Shown: positions 42,893 to 52,105, counted from the first letter of the stretch. The stretch is 64,000 bases of DNA from an uncultured Aquitalea sp. (GCF_945957525.1 NZ_CAMFLA010000013.1:62001-126000); one strand, 5' to 3'. The notes: generated by a model from the sequence alone, not told the origin. Numbers and translations: made by a program.

Positions 42893-43927
42893 TTACTGTC
42901 TACGCGCCAGTTCTTCGGCCACGGCGCGGGTGCACTCGGATACCAGTTGCGGGCCGCGATAGATCAGGCCGCTGTATACCTGTACCAGCGAAGCGCCGGC
43001 TTGCAGCTTCTCTACGGCGTCCTTGCCGGCGAGAATGCCGCCCACCCCTATGATAGGGAGACTGCCGTCGAGTTCACGCGCCAATTTGCGAATAAGTGTT
43101 GTAGCCCGCTCGCGCACGGGGGCGCCGGAGAGGCCGCCGGCTTCGTCCTGCAGCGGGTGGCCGGCGATTTCCGCGCGCGACAGCGTGGTATTGGTGGCGA
43201 TGACGCCGTCGATCTTGTGCTCGGTCAACAGGCGGGCGATCTCGACGATCTGCTCGTCGTCGAGATCGGGCGCAATTTTCACTGCCAGCGGCACGTAGCG
43301 GCCATGCTGGTCGGCCAGCGCCTGTTGGCGGGTTTTCAGTTGCGACAGCAGGCGGGCCAGTTCGTCGCCTTGCTGCAGCTGTCGCAGGTTTTTGGTGTTG
43401 GGCGAGGAGATGTTTACCGTCACGTAGCTGGCGTAGGCGTATACCTTGTCCAGGCAGATCAGGTAGTCATCCACGGCATTTTCGATGGGCGTGACGGCGT
43501 TCTTGCCGATGTTGATGCCCAGCACGCCCTTGAAGCGGCAGCGGCGCACATTGTCCAGCAGCACATCCACACCGAGATTGTTGAAACCCATGCGGTTGAT
43601 GATGCCCTGATGCTCGGGTACGCGGAACAGGCGGGGTTTGGGATTGCCGTCTTGCGGCCGCGGAGTAATGGTGCCGATTTCGATGAAGCCGAAGCCAAGC
43701 GCCGCCAGTGCGTCAATGTGCTCGCCGTTTTTGTCGAGGCCGGCGGCCAGGCCTACCGCATTGGGGAAGGTTAACCCCATGGCCTCCACCGGGCGGCGCG
43801 TGGGCGCGTCTACGGCCAGGCTGGTCAGGTGCAGGCTGTAGGCCTTGTCCAGCATGGACAAGGTGTGTTCGTGCGCGGTTTCTGCGTCCATACGGAACAG
43901 CAGGGGGCGCAGAAGCGGGTAAAGCAT
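42893..43927 (-). CDS. pyrD: Dihydroorotate dehydrogenase (quinone), class 2
   Basis: 344 residues from [20 protein letters not shown] at 43927, with GGAGA upstream. The amphipathic N-terminus for membrane association marks class 2. FMN-binding and active-site stretches include [37 protein letters not shown] with the catalytic Ser region, and [20 protein letters not shown]. It oxidises dihydroorotate to orotate with quinone. Confidence 0.97.
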   Translation of the reverse strand: MLYPLLRPLLFRMDAETAHEHTLSMLDKAYSLHLTSLAVDAPTRRPVEAMGLTFPNAVGLAAGLDKNGEHIDALAALGFGFIEIGTITPRPQDGNPKPRLFRVPEHQGIINRMGFNNLGVDVLLDNVRRCRFKGVLGINIGKNAVTPIENAVDDYLICLDKVYAYASYVTVNISSPNTKNLRQLQQGDELARLLSQLKTRQQALADQHGRYVPLAVKIAPDLDDEQIVEIARLLTEHKIDGVIATNTTLSRAEIAGHPLQDEAGGLSGAPVRERATTLIRKLARELDGSLPIIGVGGILAGKDAVEKLQAGASLVQVYSGLIYRGPQLVSECTRAVAEELARRQ

Positions 43928-43975
43928 GGCGCGTCTCCAAAATGACATTGCCCGGCATTATAACCGGGCAATGAG

Positions 43976-43986
43976 GTTGGCCGAAG
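43976..43986 (+). repeat. GTTGGCCGAAG repeat, intergenic copy
   Basis: In the short gap between pyrD start and the 3' end of the nitroreductase gene, preceded by an ATAACCGGGCAATGAG stretch with CCGGGCATTATAACCGGGC-like repeats of unknown role. Confidence 0.6.
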
Positions 43987-44012
43987 CGCCATCGGGCTGG
44001 CGTCAGGAGGCG

Positions 44013-44603
44013 TCAGAGGATGCTGCAGGCCTCGTCAAAGCCGAAGCGCGGCGAGCGCGCGTGCAGTTTGCCGGCCTCGCCGTAACCCAGATTGACCAGG
44101 AAATTGGCCTTGAAACGGCCGTCGGGGAAGAATTCCTGTTCCAGTCCGGCGGCATCGAAACCGGACATTGGGCCGCAATCCAGCCCCAGCGAGCGCGCAG
44201 CCAGCATCAGGTAGGCGCCTTGCAGGCTGCTGTTGCGGAATGCGGTGGCGTCTATGACGGGCTGATTGCCTTCGAACCAGCTTTTAGCGTCGGCGTGGGG
44301 GTAGAGCGCGGGCAGGTGCTCGTAGAAACGCTGGTCTTGCGCCACGATCACGCAGACCGGCGCAGCCATGGTTTTTTCGATGTTGCCCTCCATCAGGAAG
44401 GGCTTGAGCCGGGCCTTGGCTTCGGCCGACTTGATGAAGACAAAGCGCGCCGGCGAGCAGTTGGCGCTGGTCGGACACAGTTTGAGCAAGTCGTACAGCT
44501 GGCGCATCAGCTCGTCGCTCACCGGGCGGTTTTGCCAGTGGCTGTGAGTGCGGGCGTTATGAAACAGCTGTTCCAGCGCGGTGCTGGCGATTGGCGTAGA
44601 CAT
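44013..44603 (-). CDS. RutE/HadB-type nitroreductase family protein (malonic semialdehyde reductase-like)
   Basis: 196 residues, GGAGG before [22 protein letters not shown]-binding nitroreductase fold: [15 protein letters not shown] and [15 protein letters not shown] are typical of the RutE branch, which reduces malonic semialdehyde in pyrimidine breakdown. None of the other rut genes is nearby, so the assignment of substrate is open. Lies downstream of motD. Confidence 0.8.
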   Translation of the reverse strand: MSTPIASTALEQLFHNARTHSHWQNRPVSDELMRQLYDLLKLCPTSANCSPARFVFIKSAEAKARLKPFLMEGNIEKTMAAPVCVIVAQDQRFYEHLPALYPHADAKSWFEGNQPVIDATAFRNSSLQGAYLMLAARSLGLDCGPMSGFDAAGLEQEFFPDGRFKANFLVNLGYGEAGKLHARSPRFGFDEACSIL

Positions 44604-44642
44604 GGTGTTTCCTCCGGAGTCGGCGTCTGGCGCCGGTCTTGA

Positions 44643-45467
44643 TTATGGTTTCGCCGCCGCGGCAGGCGCTGGGGCGGGGGTGGTGCTTGGCTGGGATGGC
44701 ATGACCTCTGCTTCATTCTGGTCTTCGGCCAACACGGTGACCGACACGCGCCGATTGGTGGCGCGTCCTTCCGGAATGGCGTTGTCGGCTATCGGCAGGT
44801 TTTCGCCGCGGCCCACTGCCACCAGCCGGTCGGCCTTGATGCCGTTTTCCTGAAACAGGCGCACCACGCTGCCGGCACGCGCCGCGGACAATTCCCAGTT
44901 GGACGGGAAGACCGGATTGCGGATAGGCACGTTGTCGGTGAAACCTTCCACCCGGATGGGATTATCCACCTTGGCCAGCAGGGCGGCCATGCCGGCCATG
45001 ATGCGGGTGGATTGCTCATTGGGCTGGGCCTGGCCGACGGGGAAGAGGGCGCTGTCGCGAATATCGATGGTGATGCCCTTGGGGCTTTGGGTGATCTTTA
45101 CCTGTCCGCCTTTCACCAGAGGGTCCATCACCTTGGACAGATCCTCGGCCAGCGAGCCCAGTTTGGGATTGGGCTGGATGCTGTGATCCCCTTTCACCGC
45201 CTTGGCGATGGGCTTGGTTTCCGGGATCTCGATCATGGTGTTGGCCCCGCCGGTGGGAGGGGTGGTCTGGATATTGACGGTTGAGCCGCTGCGGAAAGCA
45301 TCTAGGATGGCGGAGGACAGTACGCGGTATTTCCCCTCGTTGACAGAGGAAATGGCGTACATCACCACAAAGAAGGCAAACAGCAAGGTAATGAAGTCGG
45401 CGTAGGAAACCAGCCAGCGTTCATGGTTCTCGTGTTCTTCTTCCTGTCTGCGTCTTCTGCGCGCCAT
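44643..45467 (-). CDS. motD: Flagellar motor stator protein MotD/MotB family
   Basis: 274 residues. Arginine-rich cytoplasmic N-terminus (MARRRRRQEEEHENHERWL), one membrane helix with the proton-binding Asp in VSYADFITLLFAFFVVMYAI, then a periplasmic OmpA-like peptidoglycan-binding domain (RVEGFTDNVPIRNPVFPSNW; AVGRGENLPIADN). It anchors the stator ring to the cell wall. The partner channel gene motC/motA, normally just upstream, is absent; an S49 peptidase occupies that place. Confidence 0.9.
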   Translation of the reverse strand: MARRRRRQEEEHENHERWLVSYADFITLLFAFFVVMYAISSVNEGKYRVLSSAILDAFRSGSTVNIQTTPPTGGANTMIEIPETKPIAKAVKGDHSIQPNPKLGSLAEDLSKVMDPLVKGGQVKITQSPKGITIDIRDSALFPVGQAQPNEQSTRIMAGMAALLAKVDNPIRVEGFTDNVPIRNPVFPSNWELSAARAGSVVRLFQENGIKADRLVAVGRGENLPIADNAIPEGRATNRRVSVTVLAEDQNEAEVMPSQPSTTPAPAPAAAAKP

Positions 45468-45495
45468 CGCTTATGCTCCCCGGCAAGGATTCGTG

Positions 45496-46434
45496 TCAGA
45501 ACCAGCGCGTATTGAACAGGGTTTTCACGCCGCCGGCAAACTCCACGCCGATCTTGCGCGCCACACGGCTGGACAAGTCGTCCTGCTGAGTGAAATCCAC
45601 GGTTTTCTCCACCTTGATGATGTCGCGCGCCACCGAGCGCGTGTTGCCGATACCATCGGCAATGCCTAGCGGTATGCTGCGGTCGCCCAGCCACACCATG
45701 CCGGAGAAGAGTTCCGGGTCGTTCTTCAGCCTATTGCCGCGGCCGTCTTTCACCGCCTTGATGAATTGCTGGTGGATGTCGTCCAGCAGTTGCTGGCGAA
45801 TGGCTTCCTGTTTCGGATTGGTGGGCGAGAAGGGGTCGCCCATCGCCTTGTTTTCGCCGGCGGTTTTCAGACGGCGCTCAACGCCCAGCTTTTCCATCAG
45901 GCCGGTAAAGCCGAAGCCGTCGGACAGTACGCCGATGGAGCCGACGATGCTGGCCTTGTCGACGAAAATCTTGTCGGCGGCCGAGGCGATGTAGTAGCAG
46001 CCTGAGGCGCAGACTTCATCCACCACGACATAAACCGGTATGGCCGGGTGCAGCTTTTTCAGGCGGCGGATTTCATCATAGGCCATGCCCGACAGCACCG
46101 GGCTGCCGCCGGGGCTGTTGGCTTCGATAATGATGCCTTTGGTGGCGCGGCTGGCGTAGGCGTCCTCCAGCCCGGCGATCAGCTTGTCCGCCGTGTTGTT
46201 CTCGCTGTCGATCACGCCATCCAGCGCAATGACTGCGGTATGGCCGCCACCGGTAAGCGCTTCGGCGGCGTCGTCATCCTTCTTGAGGAAAAGCATGGCG
46301 ACGATGAAACCGATCAGGCCCAGCCAGACCAGGCGGAAGAAAATCTTCCAGCGGCGCGCGCGACGTTGCTCCACCAGTGCGGCCATGGCCAGTTTCTCCA
46401 CCAGTTGTCGTTCCCAGTTCGGGTTGTCGTTCAT
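45496..46434 (-). CDS. S49 family peptidase (SppA-like, single-pass membrane)
   Basis: 312 residues from MNDNPNWERQLVEKLAMAAL. One membrane segment (FRLVWLGLIGFIVAMLFL) after ~30 residues, then a protease domain. IIIEANSPGGSPVLSGMAYD and VCASGCYYIASAADKIFVDK hold the serine region (most relatives read ASGGYY); the Lys of the Ser-Lys dyad is likely in TAGENKAMGDPF. It would degrade signal peptides or membrane peptides in the periplasm. Twenty-eight bases from motD. Confidence 0.9.
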   Translation of the reverse strand: MNDNPNWERQLVEKLAMAALVEQRRARRWKIFFRLVWLGLIGFIVAMLFLKKDDDAAEALTGGGHTAVIALDGVIDSENNTADKLIAGLEDAYASRATKGIIIEANSPGGSPVLSGMAYDEIRRLKKLHPAIPVYVVVDEVCASGCYYIASAADKIFVDKASIVGSIGVLSDGFGFTGLMEKLGVERRLKTAGENKAMGDPFSPTNPKQEAIRQQLLDDIHQQFIKAVKDGRGNRLKNDPELFSGMVWLGDRSIPLGIADGIGNTRSVARDIIKVEKTVDFTQQDDLSSRVARKIGVEFAGGVKTLFNTRWF

Positions 46435-46476
46435 GCTGTCGTTCCTTTTTTGCCGATGCCGGCAGTCTAGCAAAGA

Positions 46477-46839
46477 TCATTCTTCGATGACATTCAGCCA
46501 GACCTGCCCGTCCTCCTCATGCACCGGCAGTGAAACCAGCTTTTGGCCGCGGCAGGGGCCGCCGGCGCAAACGCCGTTGTCCGGGCGATAGATGGCGCCG
46601 TGCATGCTGCACACCAGATACTGGCCGCTGATGTCGAAAACATTGCCGTCTTGCTGCCAGTCCAGTTCCACCGGGATGTGGCGGCAAGCGTTGAGATAGG
46701 CGTACACGCGCCCTTGGTAGCGCAACGCCAGCGCGGCTTGCGTTTGGCCTTGGCTATTGGTGACGTCAAAGCGGAAGGCTCGATGACCGTCCACAAGGTT
46801 GGCCGAAGGGCAGATCAGTCGACGAGCGGCAGCAGCCAT
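46477..46839 (-). CDS. Rieske [2Fe-2S] domain protein
   Basis: 120 residues. The cluster motifs are NACRHIPVELDW (CxH) and LVCSMHGAIYRPDNG (CxxH), spaced about 30 residues apart, followed by CAGGPCRGQKL. It is a stand-alone ferredoxin-like Rieske protein. ATG 46839 overlaps the HAD gene by 25 bases; a GTG at 46794 is an alternative. The sequence encoding residues CPSANL contains a reverse copy of the GTTGGCCGAAG repeat. Confidence 0.88.
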   Translation of the reverse strand: MAAAARRLICPSANLVDGHRAFRFDVTNSQGQTQAALALRYQGRVYAYLNACRHIPVELDWQQDGNVFDISGQYLVCSMHGAIYRPDNGVCAGGPCRGQKLVSLPVHEEDGQVWLNVIEE

Positions 46840-47474
46840 GCCATGAATTCCGCAAAATCGCCAGCGATGATGCGAGCGCCAAAGCCAGCCAGCGCGTCGG
46901 GGTGATGAGCGCCGTAAGCGACGCCGGCGGCGTGGGTGCCGGCGTTTTGCGCCATTTGCAGGTCATGCGTGGTGTCGCCCACCATCAGCGTGCGCGCAGT
47001 TTGCACGCCCAGCTGGTCGGTCAGCTCCAGCAACATGGCCGGGTGCGGTTTGGAGTGGCACTCATCCACGGTGCGGGTGGCGTCGAACAGCGGGCCCAGG
47101 CCGGTCTCGCCCAGCAAGCGATTGAGGCCGACCCGACTGTTGCCGGTGGCGACGGCGAGAAAAAGCCCGCGCTGCTGCAGCGCGCCAAGGCCCTCGCGCA
47201 CGCCGTCGAACAAGGCGACACCATCGTCGTTGCTGCGGTAATGACGGATAAAAGCCTGCGTCAGCGCCTGATGCTGTTGGGCGTCGAGGCCGGGGCAGGC
47301 CATGTGCAAGGCTTGATCCAGCTTCAGGCCTATCACATGACTGGCGCTTTTGCGATCCGGCACCGGCAGCGCCAGCTCGCGGCAGGCGTTCTGGATAGAG
47401 TTGACGATATGGGCGGTGGAATCCATCAGGGTGCCGTCCCAGTCGAAAACGATGAGGTCGTATGCTCTAGCCAT
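46815..47474 (-). CDS. HAD family phosphatase (phosphoglycolate phosphatase-like)
   Basis: 219 residues. HAD motifs in order: VFDWDGTLMD, VATGNSRVG, KPHPAMLLEL and MVGDTTHDLQMAQNAGTHA. A capping helical domain sits between motifs 1 and 2. Gph-type enzymes remove phosphate from 2-phosphoglycolate; the exact substrate is not certain. It overlaps rluC by 8 bases and the Rieske gene by 25, forming a coupled trio rluC-HAD-Rieske. Confidence 0.9.
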   Translation of the reverse strand: MARAYDLIVFDWDGTLMDSTAHIVNSIQNACRELALPVPDRKSASHVIGLKLDQALHMACPGLDAQQHQALTQAFIRHYRSNDDGVALFDGVREGLGALQQRGLFLAVATGNSRVGLNRLLGETGLGPLFDATRTVDECHSKPHPAMLLELTDQLGVQTARTLMVGDTTHDLQMAQNAGTHAAGVAYGAHHPDALAGFGARIIAGDFAEFMAWLLPLVD

Positions 47475-48405
47475 GAGGTCTCAGTGTCGCCAGGAAACGT
47501 TCCAGCTCGGCGGGCAGCGGCGCTTCCAGCTTGAGCGGGTCGCCGGTGAGTGGGTGGGGCAGGGTGAGGCTGCGCGCGTGCAGGAACATGCGCTTGAGGC
47601 CGCGGCGGGCCAGTTCCTTGTTGAGCGCGAAGTCGCCGTATTTCTCGTCGCCGGCAATGGCGTGGCCGCTGGCCTGCATGTGCACCCGAATCTGATGAGT
47701 GCGGCCGGTTTTGAGGCGGGCCTCCACCAGGGTGAACGCTTCAAAACGCTCCACCACGGTAAAAATGGTGTGGGCTGATTGCCCGTCGCCATCAGCCACC
47801 TTGACGCGGCGTTCGCCTTCCGGCGTGTGAAACTTGAACAGCGGCAACTTGACGGCTTTGCCTGCGCCTTGCCACTGGCCGATGCCCAGCGCCAGATAAC
47901 GCTTGTCCGGCACATTGTCGCGCATCATGTCATGCAGTTTCACCAGGGCGGAGCGTTTTTTCGCCAGCATCAGCAAGCCGGAAGTTTCACGGTCAAGACG
48001 ATGCACCAGCTCCAGATATTTCCAGTCCGGATGCGCCTGGCGCAGTTGCTCGATCACGCCGAAAGACACCCCGCTGCCGCCATGCACGGCAACGCCGGCC
48101 GGTTTGTCGATCACCAGCATGGCGTTGTCTTCATACACTACGGGGAAGCTGCCCGGCGGCACGGCGGAGGGCGCGCGCTCCGCGATGCGGATCGGAGGAA
48201 TGCGCAGCTCATCCTCCGCCTGCAGGCGGTAAGACGCGTCGACGCGCCCCTTGTTAACACGCACTTCGCCGGAGCGCAGGATGCGGTAAACGTGGCTTTT
48301 GGGCACGCCTTTGAGAATGCGCACCAGATAGTTGTCGATGCGTTGGCCGGCGTCGGCCTCGTCCACCTTGAGGAAGGAGACGGAATCTTTGCGAATGTCA
48401 GTCAT
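47467..48405 (-). CDS. rluC: 23S rRNA pseudouridine synthase RluC
   Basis: 312 residues from MTDIRKDSVSFLKVDEADAG at 48405. N-terminal S4 RNA-binding domain (QRIDNYLVRILKGVPKSHVY, GEVRVNKGRV), then the catalytic domain with the Asp in LELVHRLDRETSGLLMLAKK and KTGRTHQIRVHMQASGHAI. It modifies uridines of helices in 23S rRNA. Divergent from RNase E, as in many proteobacteria. Confidence 0.95.
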   Translation of the reverse strand: MTDIRKDSVSFLKVDEADAGQRIDNYLVRILKGVPKSHVYRILRSGEVRVNKGRVDASYRLQAEDELRIPPIRIAERAPSAVPPGSFPVVYEDNAMLVIDKPAGVAVHGGSGVSFGVIEQLRQAHPDWKYLELVHRLDRETSGLLMLAKKRSALVKLHDMMRDNVPDKRYLALGIGQWQGAGKAVKLPLFKFHTPEGERRVKVADGDGQSAHTIFTVVERFEAFTLVEARLKTGRTHQIRVHMQASGHAIAGDEKYGDFALNKELARRGLKRMFLHARSLTLPHPLTGDPLKLEAPLPAELERFLATLRPHG

Positions 48406-48925
48406 ATTGCTTATACTTCTGGCGCTCCGTCGCATATTTCAGTGCGATGACAGCGCACCGGCAAGCCAAGGTCGCGGGCAGTCTGTCCGTGATGCCGCTG
48501 CGGGATAAACGAAACGGCCGGCAGGATGTCGCATCCTGACCTGATGCCCTTCGTCACCGGCCGCAGCCAAGGTTAACTCGCTCACCAAAAAGCAGCGATG
48601 GTAATGCATTTATACGCATAACGCACTCACGAGTATTCCATTTCCTGATGCAAAGCCAGTCAGGGAATATCGCAGCGAAGTTTGACCCGGCACGTTTGCC
48701 CCACAGTTTTTTCAGGTTGCCCTTACATGGCGGCCTGAAGGTTTTCCGGAGCGCCAAGGCGCCCGATGCACGGGCACGTGTGAGCACAATCAGGAAGTCG
48801 GCTTGATAATTCGGTTTTATCGCGCTCTTTAGATCCATACTTCTTTCGGAAAGCGCCCATCAATAGTCTCTGGGCCGTCAAATACTGGCTGCGCCCTTGC
48901 GTGAGTGCCGCGCAGGGAACGTTAC
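48406..48925 (+). other. Long leader region of RNase E
   Basis: 520 bases between rluC and rne with no credible ORF. It contains several GC-rich inverted repeats, for example ACGGCCGGCAGGATG near 48513 with a CACCGGCCGC complement near 48556. In E. coli the rne leader is about 360 nt and binds RNase E for autoregulation, and a similar role is plausible here. A weak promoter candidate is TTGATA with TCTTTA at 17-base spacing (about 48802-48830). Confidence 0.4.
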
Positions 48926-51900
48926 ATGAAACGCATGTTGTTCAACGCGACGCAAGCTGAAGAGCTGCGCGTCGCCATCGTCGATGGGCAAAAGCTTGTC
49001 GACCTCGATATCGAGACCGTTGGCAAGGAACAGCGCAAGGGCAATATCTACAAGGGCATCATCACTCGCATTGAGCCCTCGCTGGAAGCCTGCTTTGTCG
49101 ATTACGGCACCGAGCGCCACGGTTTTCTTCCGTTCAAGGAAGTTTCCCGCTCCTATTTCCAGGGCTATGAAGGTGGCCGTCCGCGCATCCAGGACGTGCT
49201 GCGCGAAGGCATGGAAGTCATCGTGCAGGTGGAAAAAGACGAACGTGGCAACAAGGGCGCGGCGTTGACTACCTACATCAGCCTAGCCGGTCGCTATCTG
49301 GTCTTGATGCCCAATAACCCGCGTGGCGGCGGCGTGTCCCGTCGCATCGAGGGCGAAGAGCGTCAGGAACTGAAAGACCTGCTCTCCCAGTTGGAAGTAC
49401 CGAACGGCATGAGCCTGATCGCTCGCACCGCCGGTATTGGCCGCAGTCTGGAAGAGCTGCAGTGGGACATGGGCTATCTGATGCAGCTGTGGCGCGCCAT
49501 TGAAGGCGCTGCCGGCGCACAGAACGCGCCTTTCTTGATCCTGCAGGAAGGCAGCCTGGTGATTCGCGCCATTCGCGACTACTACCACCCGGACATCGGC
49601 GAGATCCTCATCGATACCGATGAAATCTACGAACAGGCCCGTCAGTTCATGAGCCACGTGATGCCCAATATGGTGCATCGCGTGAAGCTCTACAAAGACC
49701 ACGTACCGCTGTTCTCCCGTTTCCAGATCGAACACCAGATCGAAACCGCTTTCTCGCGCAGCGTGCAGCTGCCGTCCGGCGGCGCGATCGTCATTGATCA
49801 CACCGAAGCGCTGGTTTCCATCGACGTCAACTCCGCCCGTTCCACCAAGGGCGCGGACATCGAAGAAACCGCATTGCGCACCAACGTTGAAGCGGCTGAG
49901 GAAATTGCCCGTCAGTTGCGTCTGCGCGACTTGGGCGGTTTGATCGTGATCGACTTCATCGACATGGAAAACCCGAAGAACCAGCGCGAGGTCGAAAACA
50001 AGCTGCGCGACGTGCTCAAGCACGACCGCGCCCGCGTACAGATGGGCAAGCTGTCCCGCTTCGGCTTGCTGGAGCTGTCCCGTCAGCGCCTGCAACCCAG
50101 CCTGGGCGAAACCAGCCACGAACCCTGCCCGCGTTGTCACGGCATCGGCTTCATCCGCGGCACGGAGTCCTCCGCCCTGCACATCCTGCGCATCATTCAG
50201 GAAGAGGCAATGAAGGAAAACACCGGCGCGGTGCACGCGCAGGTGCCGGTGGATGTAGCCACCTTCCTGCTGAACGAAAAGCGCGCCGAGATCTACTCGA
50301 TCGAAGAGCGTCTGGATGTCGGCGTGGTGCTGATTCCCAACATTCATCTGGAAACCCCGCATTACAAGATCGTGCGCGTGCGTCACGACGATCTGGCGGA
50401 AATGGGCGACGAGCCGAGCTATCTGCGCGTGGAGGTGCAGGAAGAGGACGTCATCACCAACTTCGGTCAGGAAAAGCCGAAGGTCGAGCGCCAGGAAGCC
50501 GCCGTCAAGGGCATCACGCCGCAGCAGCCGGCACCGGTTTCCGCTCAGTCGGAAGCCAAACCGGCTGTGCCGGCTGAATCCGCCGGCTTGCTGTCCCGTA
50601 TCGGCGCCTGGTTCAAGAGCCTGCTGGCCGAACCGGAAAAGGCCGAAGAGCCGGCTGAGAAGAAAAAGCCCGCCGCCAACCGCGACGGCCAGCGCAACAA
50701 CCGTGGTCGCAACGGCGATCGCCGTCCGGGCAGCCAGGCGCGTCGCGAGCACAACGAGCGTCGTCACCCGAATGGTGAAGAGGCCGGCAAGCGTAATCCG
50801 TCGGAAGCGCGCACCGAGGGCGAGCGTCAAGAGTCTCGCGGCCGCAACCGTCAGGATCGCAACGAGCGCGGCGAACGCAATGCCGAAGTCCGCGCTGAAC
50901 GCGGCGAACGCCAGGAACGTCAAGAGCGTCAAGAGCGTCAAGAGCGTCAAGAGCGTCCGGAGCGTGGCGAGCAGCAAGGCCGCGAGCGCAGCCGTCGCGA
51001 ACGCGAACCGCGCGAAGCTCGCGACAATCGCCCGCAGAACGCCGCTGAACTGAATGAGCAGGCTGGCGATCAGCAAGCGCCGCTGCAGGCTGCGGAAAAG
51101 GGTGGTCGTCGTCGTCAGAACAATGATCGCAACGAAGCGGAAAAAATCGAGAAGGCCGGCAAGCAACCGCTGAGCGAAGAGCAAAAGCCGCTGTTGGCCG
51201 AAGGCGTGACCGAGGCTGCCGAACAGCAGTCCGCCGAGCAGCAAGAGCGTGGTGAGCGCAGCCGTCGTCGTCGCGGTCGTCGCGATCGTCGTCGCGATCA
51301 AGTGGAAGGCGGCGAGGAGCAGCAATCCGCTGAGGACAACGCCGAGTCCGGCGTAGCAGCCGCAGCCGGCGTGGCCGCAGCGGCTGTAGCGGCAGTCGCC
51401 GTTGCAGAGGCTGCCGCGCCTGCGCCGCAGGCCGAGCCGGTTGCCGAGCAGCCGCTTGTGGTGGAAGAGCCGGCTCCGCAAGTTGAAGCTGTCGACGCTG
51501 TGGCTCCGGTTGAGGCGCCTGTCGTGGCGGAAGCCGCAGTAGAAACCGCAGCTGCGGAAGTGGCCGTCGCACCGGCGCAACCGGAAGCGGTAGTGGCTGA
51601 AACGGTGGCGGCCGAGCCGGCACCGGTGGTGGTGGAAACCGTGGCAGCCGAGCCGGCGCCGATGGAGCCTGCCCCGGTGGTGGAGGCCGCTGTTGAAGCG
51701 CCTGCAGTAGTCGAAACCGTTGTTGTGGCCGAGCAGGTCAAGCCGGTGGAAACCGCCAAGGTAGATGCGCCGCAGGATCTGGGTGGTTTGGTCATGGTGT
51801 CCACCAAGCCGGCCAGCCAGCAGGAAGAAGCGCCGCAGCTTGAAGTGGCCGCCGGCCCGCGTCGTCGCGATGTCGTGAAGGCGGCGGATGCGGAAGCCGC

Positions 51901-51937
51901 GCCGGTGCAATTGGTGCAGGTGGAAACCCGCTCCTAA
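48926..51937 (+). CDS. rne: Ribonuclease E
   Basis: 1003 residues from MKRMLFNATQAEELRVAIVD. Order: RNase H-like/S1 domain (KGIITRIEPSLEACFVDYG), 5' sensor, DNase I-like catalytic domain with VSIDVNSARSTK and LIVIDFIDMENPKN supplying the metal aspartates, and the zinc link EPCPRCHGIGF. It cleaves and processes mRNA, rRNA and tRNA at the membrane. After about residue 530 it is disordered: an Arg/Glu-rich region with a 9-bp tandem repeat, then an Ala/Pro/Val/Glu-rich tail that likely scaffolds the degradosome. Confidence 0.97.
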   Translation: MKRMLFNATQAEELRVAIVDGQKLVDLDIETVGKEQRKGNIYKGIITRIEPSLEACFVDYGTERHGFLPFKEVSRSYFQGYEGGRPRIQDVLREGMEVIVQVEKDERGNKGAALTTYISLAGRYLVLMPNNPRGGGVSRRIEGEERQELKDLLSQLEVPNGMSLIARTAGIGRSLEELQWDMGYLMQLWRAIEGAAGAQNAPFLILQEGSLVIRAIRDYYHPDIGEILIDTDEIYEQARQFMSHVMPNMVHRVKLYKDHVPLFSRFQIEHQIETAFSRSVQLPSGGAIVIDHTEALVSIDVNSARSTKGADIEETALRTNVEAAEEIARQLRLRDLGGLIVIDFIDMENPKNQREVENKLRDVLKHDRARVQMGKLSRFGLLELSRQRLQPSLGETSHEPCPRCHGIGFIRGTESSALHILRIIQEEAMKENTGAVHAQVPVDVATFLLNEKRAEIYSIEERLDVGVVLIPNIHLETPHYKIVRVRHDDLAEMGDEPSYLRVEVQEEDVITNFGQEKPKVERQEAAVKGITPQQPAPVSAQSEAKPAVPAESAGLLSRIGAWFKSLLAEPEKAEEPAEKKKPAANRDGQRNNRGRNGDRRPGSQARREHNERRHPNGEEAGKRNPSEARTEGERQESRGRNRQDRNERGERNAEVRAERGERQERQERQERQERQERPERGEQQGRERSRREREPREARDNRPQNAAELNEQAGDQQAPLQAAEKGGRRRQNNDRNEAEKIEKAGKQPLSEEQKPLLAEGVTEAAEQQSAEQQERGERSRRRRGRRDRRRDQVEGGEEQQSAEDNAESGVAAAAGVAAAAVAAVAVAEAAAPAPQAEPVAEQPLVVEEPAPQVEAVDAVAPVEAPVVAEAAVETAAAEVAVAPAQPEAVVAETVAAEPAPVVVETVAAEPAPMEPAPVVEAAVEAPAVVETVVVAEQVKPVETAKVDAPQDLGGLVMVSTKPASQQEEAPQLEVAAGPRRRDVVKAADAEAAPVQLVQVETRS
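50921..50956 (+). repeat. 9-bp tandem repeat inside rne
   Basis: Four perfect copies of CAAGAGCGT, flanked by degenerate units CAGGAACGT and CCGGAGCGT, encode a QER repeat. Unit length is a multiple of three, so copy changes keep the frame. Confidence 0.85.
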
Positions 51938-51945
51938 GCGCATTG

Positions 51946-51977
51946 TCAAGCCCTTGATCTTCGGATCAAGGGCTTGA
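51946..51977 (+). terminator. Hairpin terminator region of rne
   Basis: A perfect 14-bp stem (TCAAGCCCTTGATC / GATCAAGGGCTTGA) with a TTCG tetraloop nine bases past the rne stop. No T run, so it may protect the 3' end or need Rho. Its last bases are the -35 box of the tRNA promoter. Confidence 0.7.
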
Positions 51978-52002
51978 CGAGAGGTTGGCGCATCAGTATT
52001 AT
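51974..52002 (+). promoter_or_regulatory. Sigma-70 promoter of tRNA-Asn
   Basis: TTGACG (51974-51979), 17-base spacer, TATTAT (51997-52002), 20 bases before the mature tRNA 5' end. Confidence 0.75.
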
Positions 52003-52021
52003 GTCGATCTCTCAAGGCAAT

Positions 52022-52097
52022 TCCCTGATAGCTCAGTCGGTAGAGCGACGGACTGTTAATCCGCAGGTCGCAGGTTCGAGCCCTGCTCGGGGAGCCA
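52022..52097 (+). tRNA. tRNA-Asn (anticodon GTT)
   Basis: 76 nt including an encoded CCA. Acceptor stem TCCCTGA pairs with TCGGGGA (one G-T pair); D-loop GCTCAGTCGGTAGAGC; anticodon GTT at 52055-52057 in ACTGTTAATC; T-loop GGTTCGAGCC. It reads AAC/AAU codons. Own promoter and terminator, so monocistronic. Confidence 0.98.
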
Positions 52098-52105
52098 ACC
52101 ATTCC

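Noticed and set aside
50915-50970. CRISPR-like short repeats
   Set aside because: Units are 9 bp, contiguous, in frame and inside rne; no spacers.
49283-52102. 939-residue open frame opposite rne and tRNA-Asn
   Set aside because: Antisense to RNase E, and runs through the tRNA; low-complexity translation of the rne tail.
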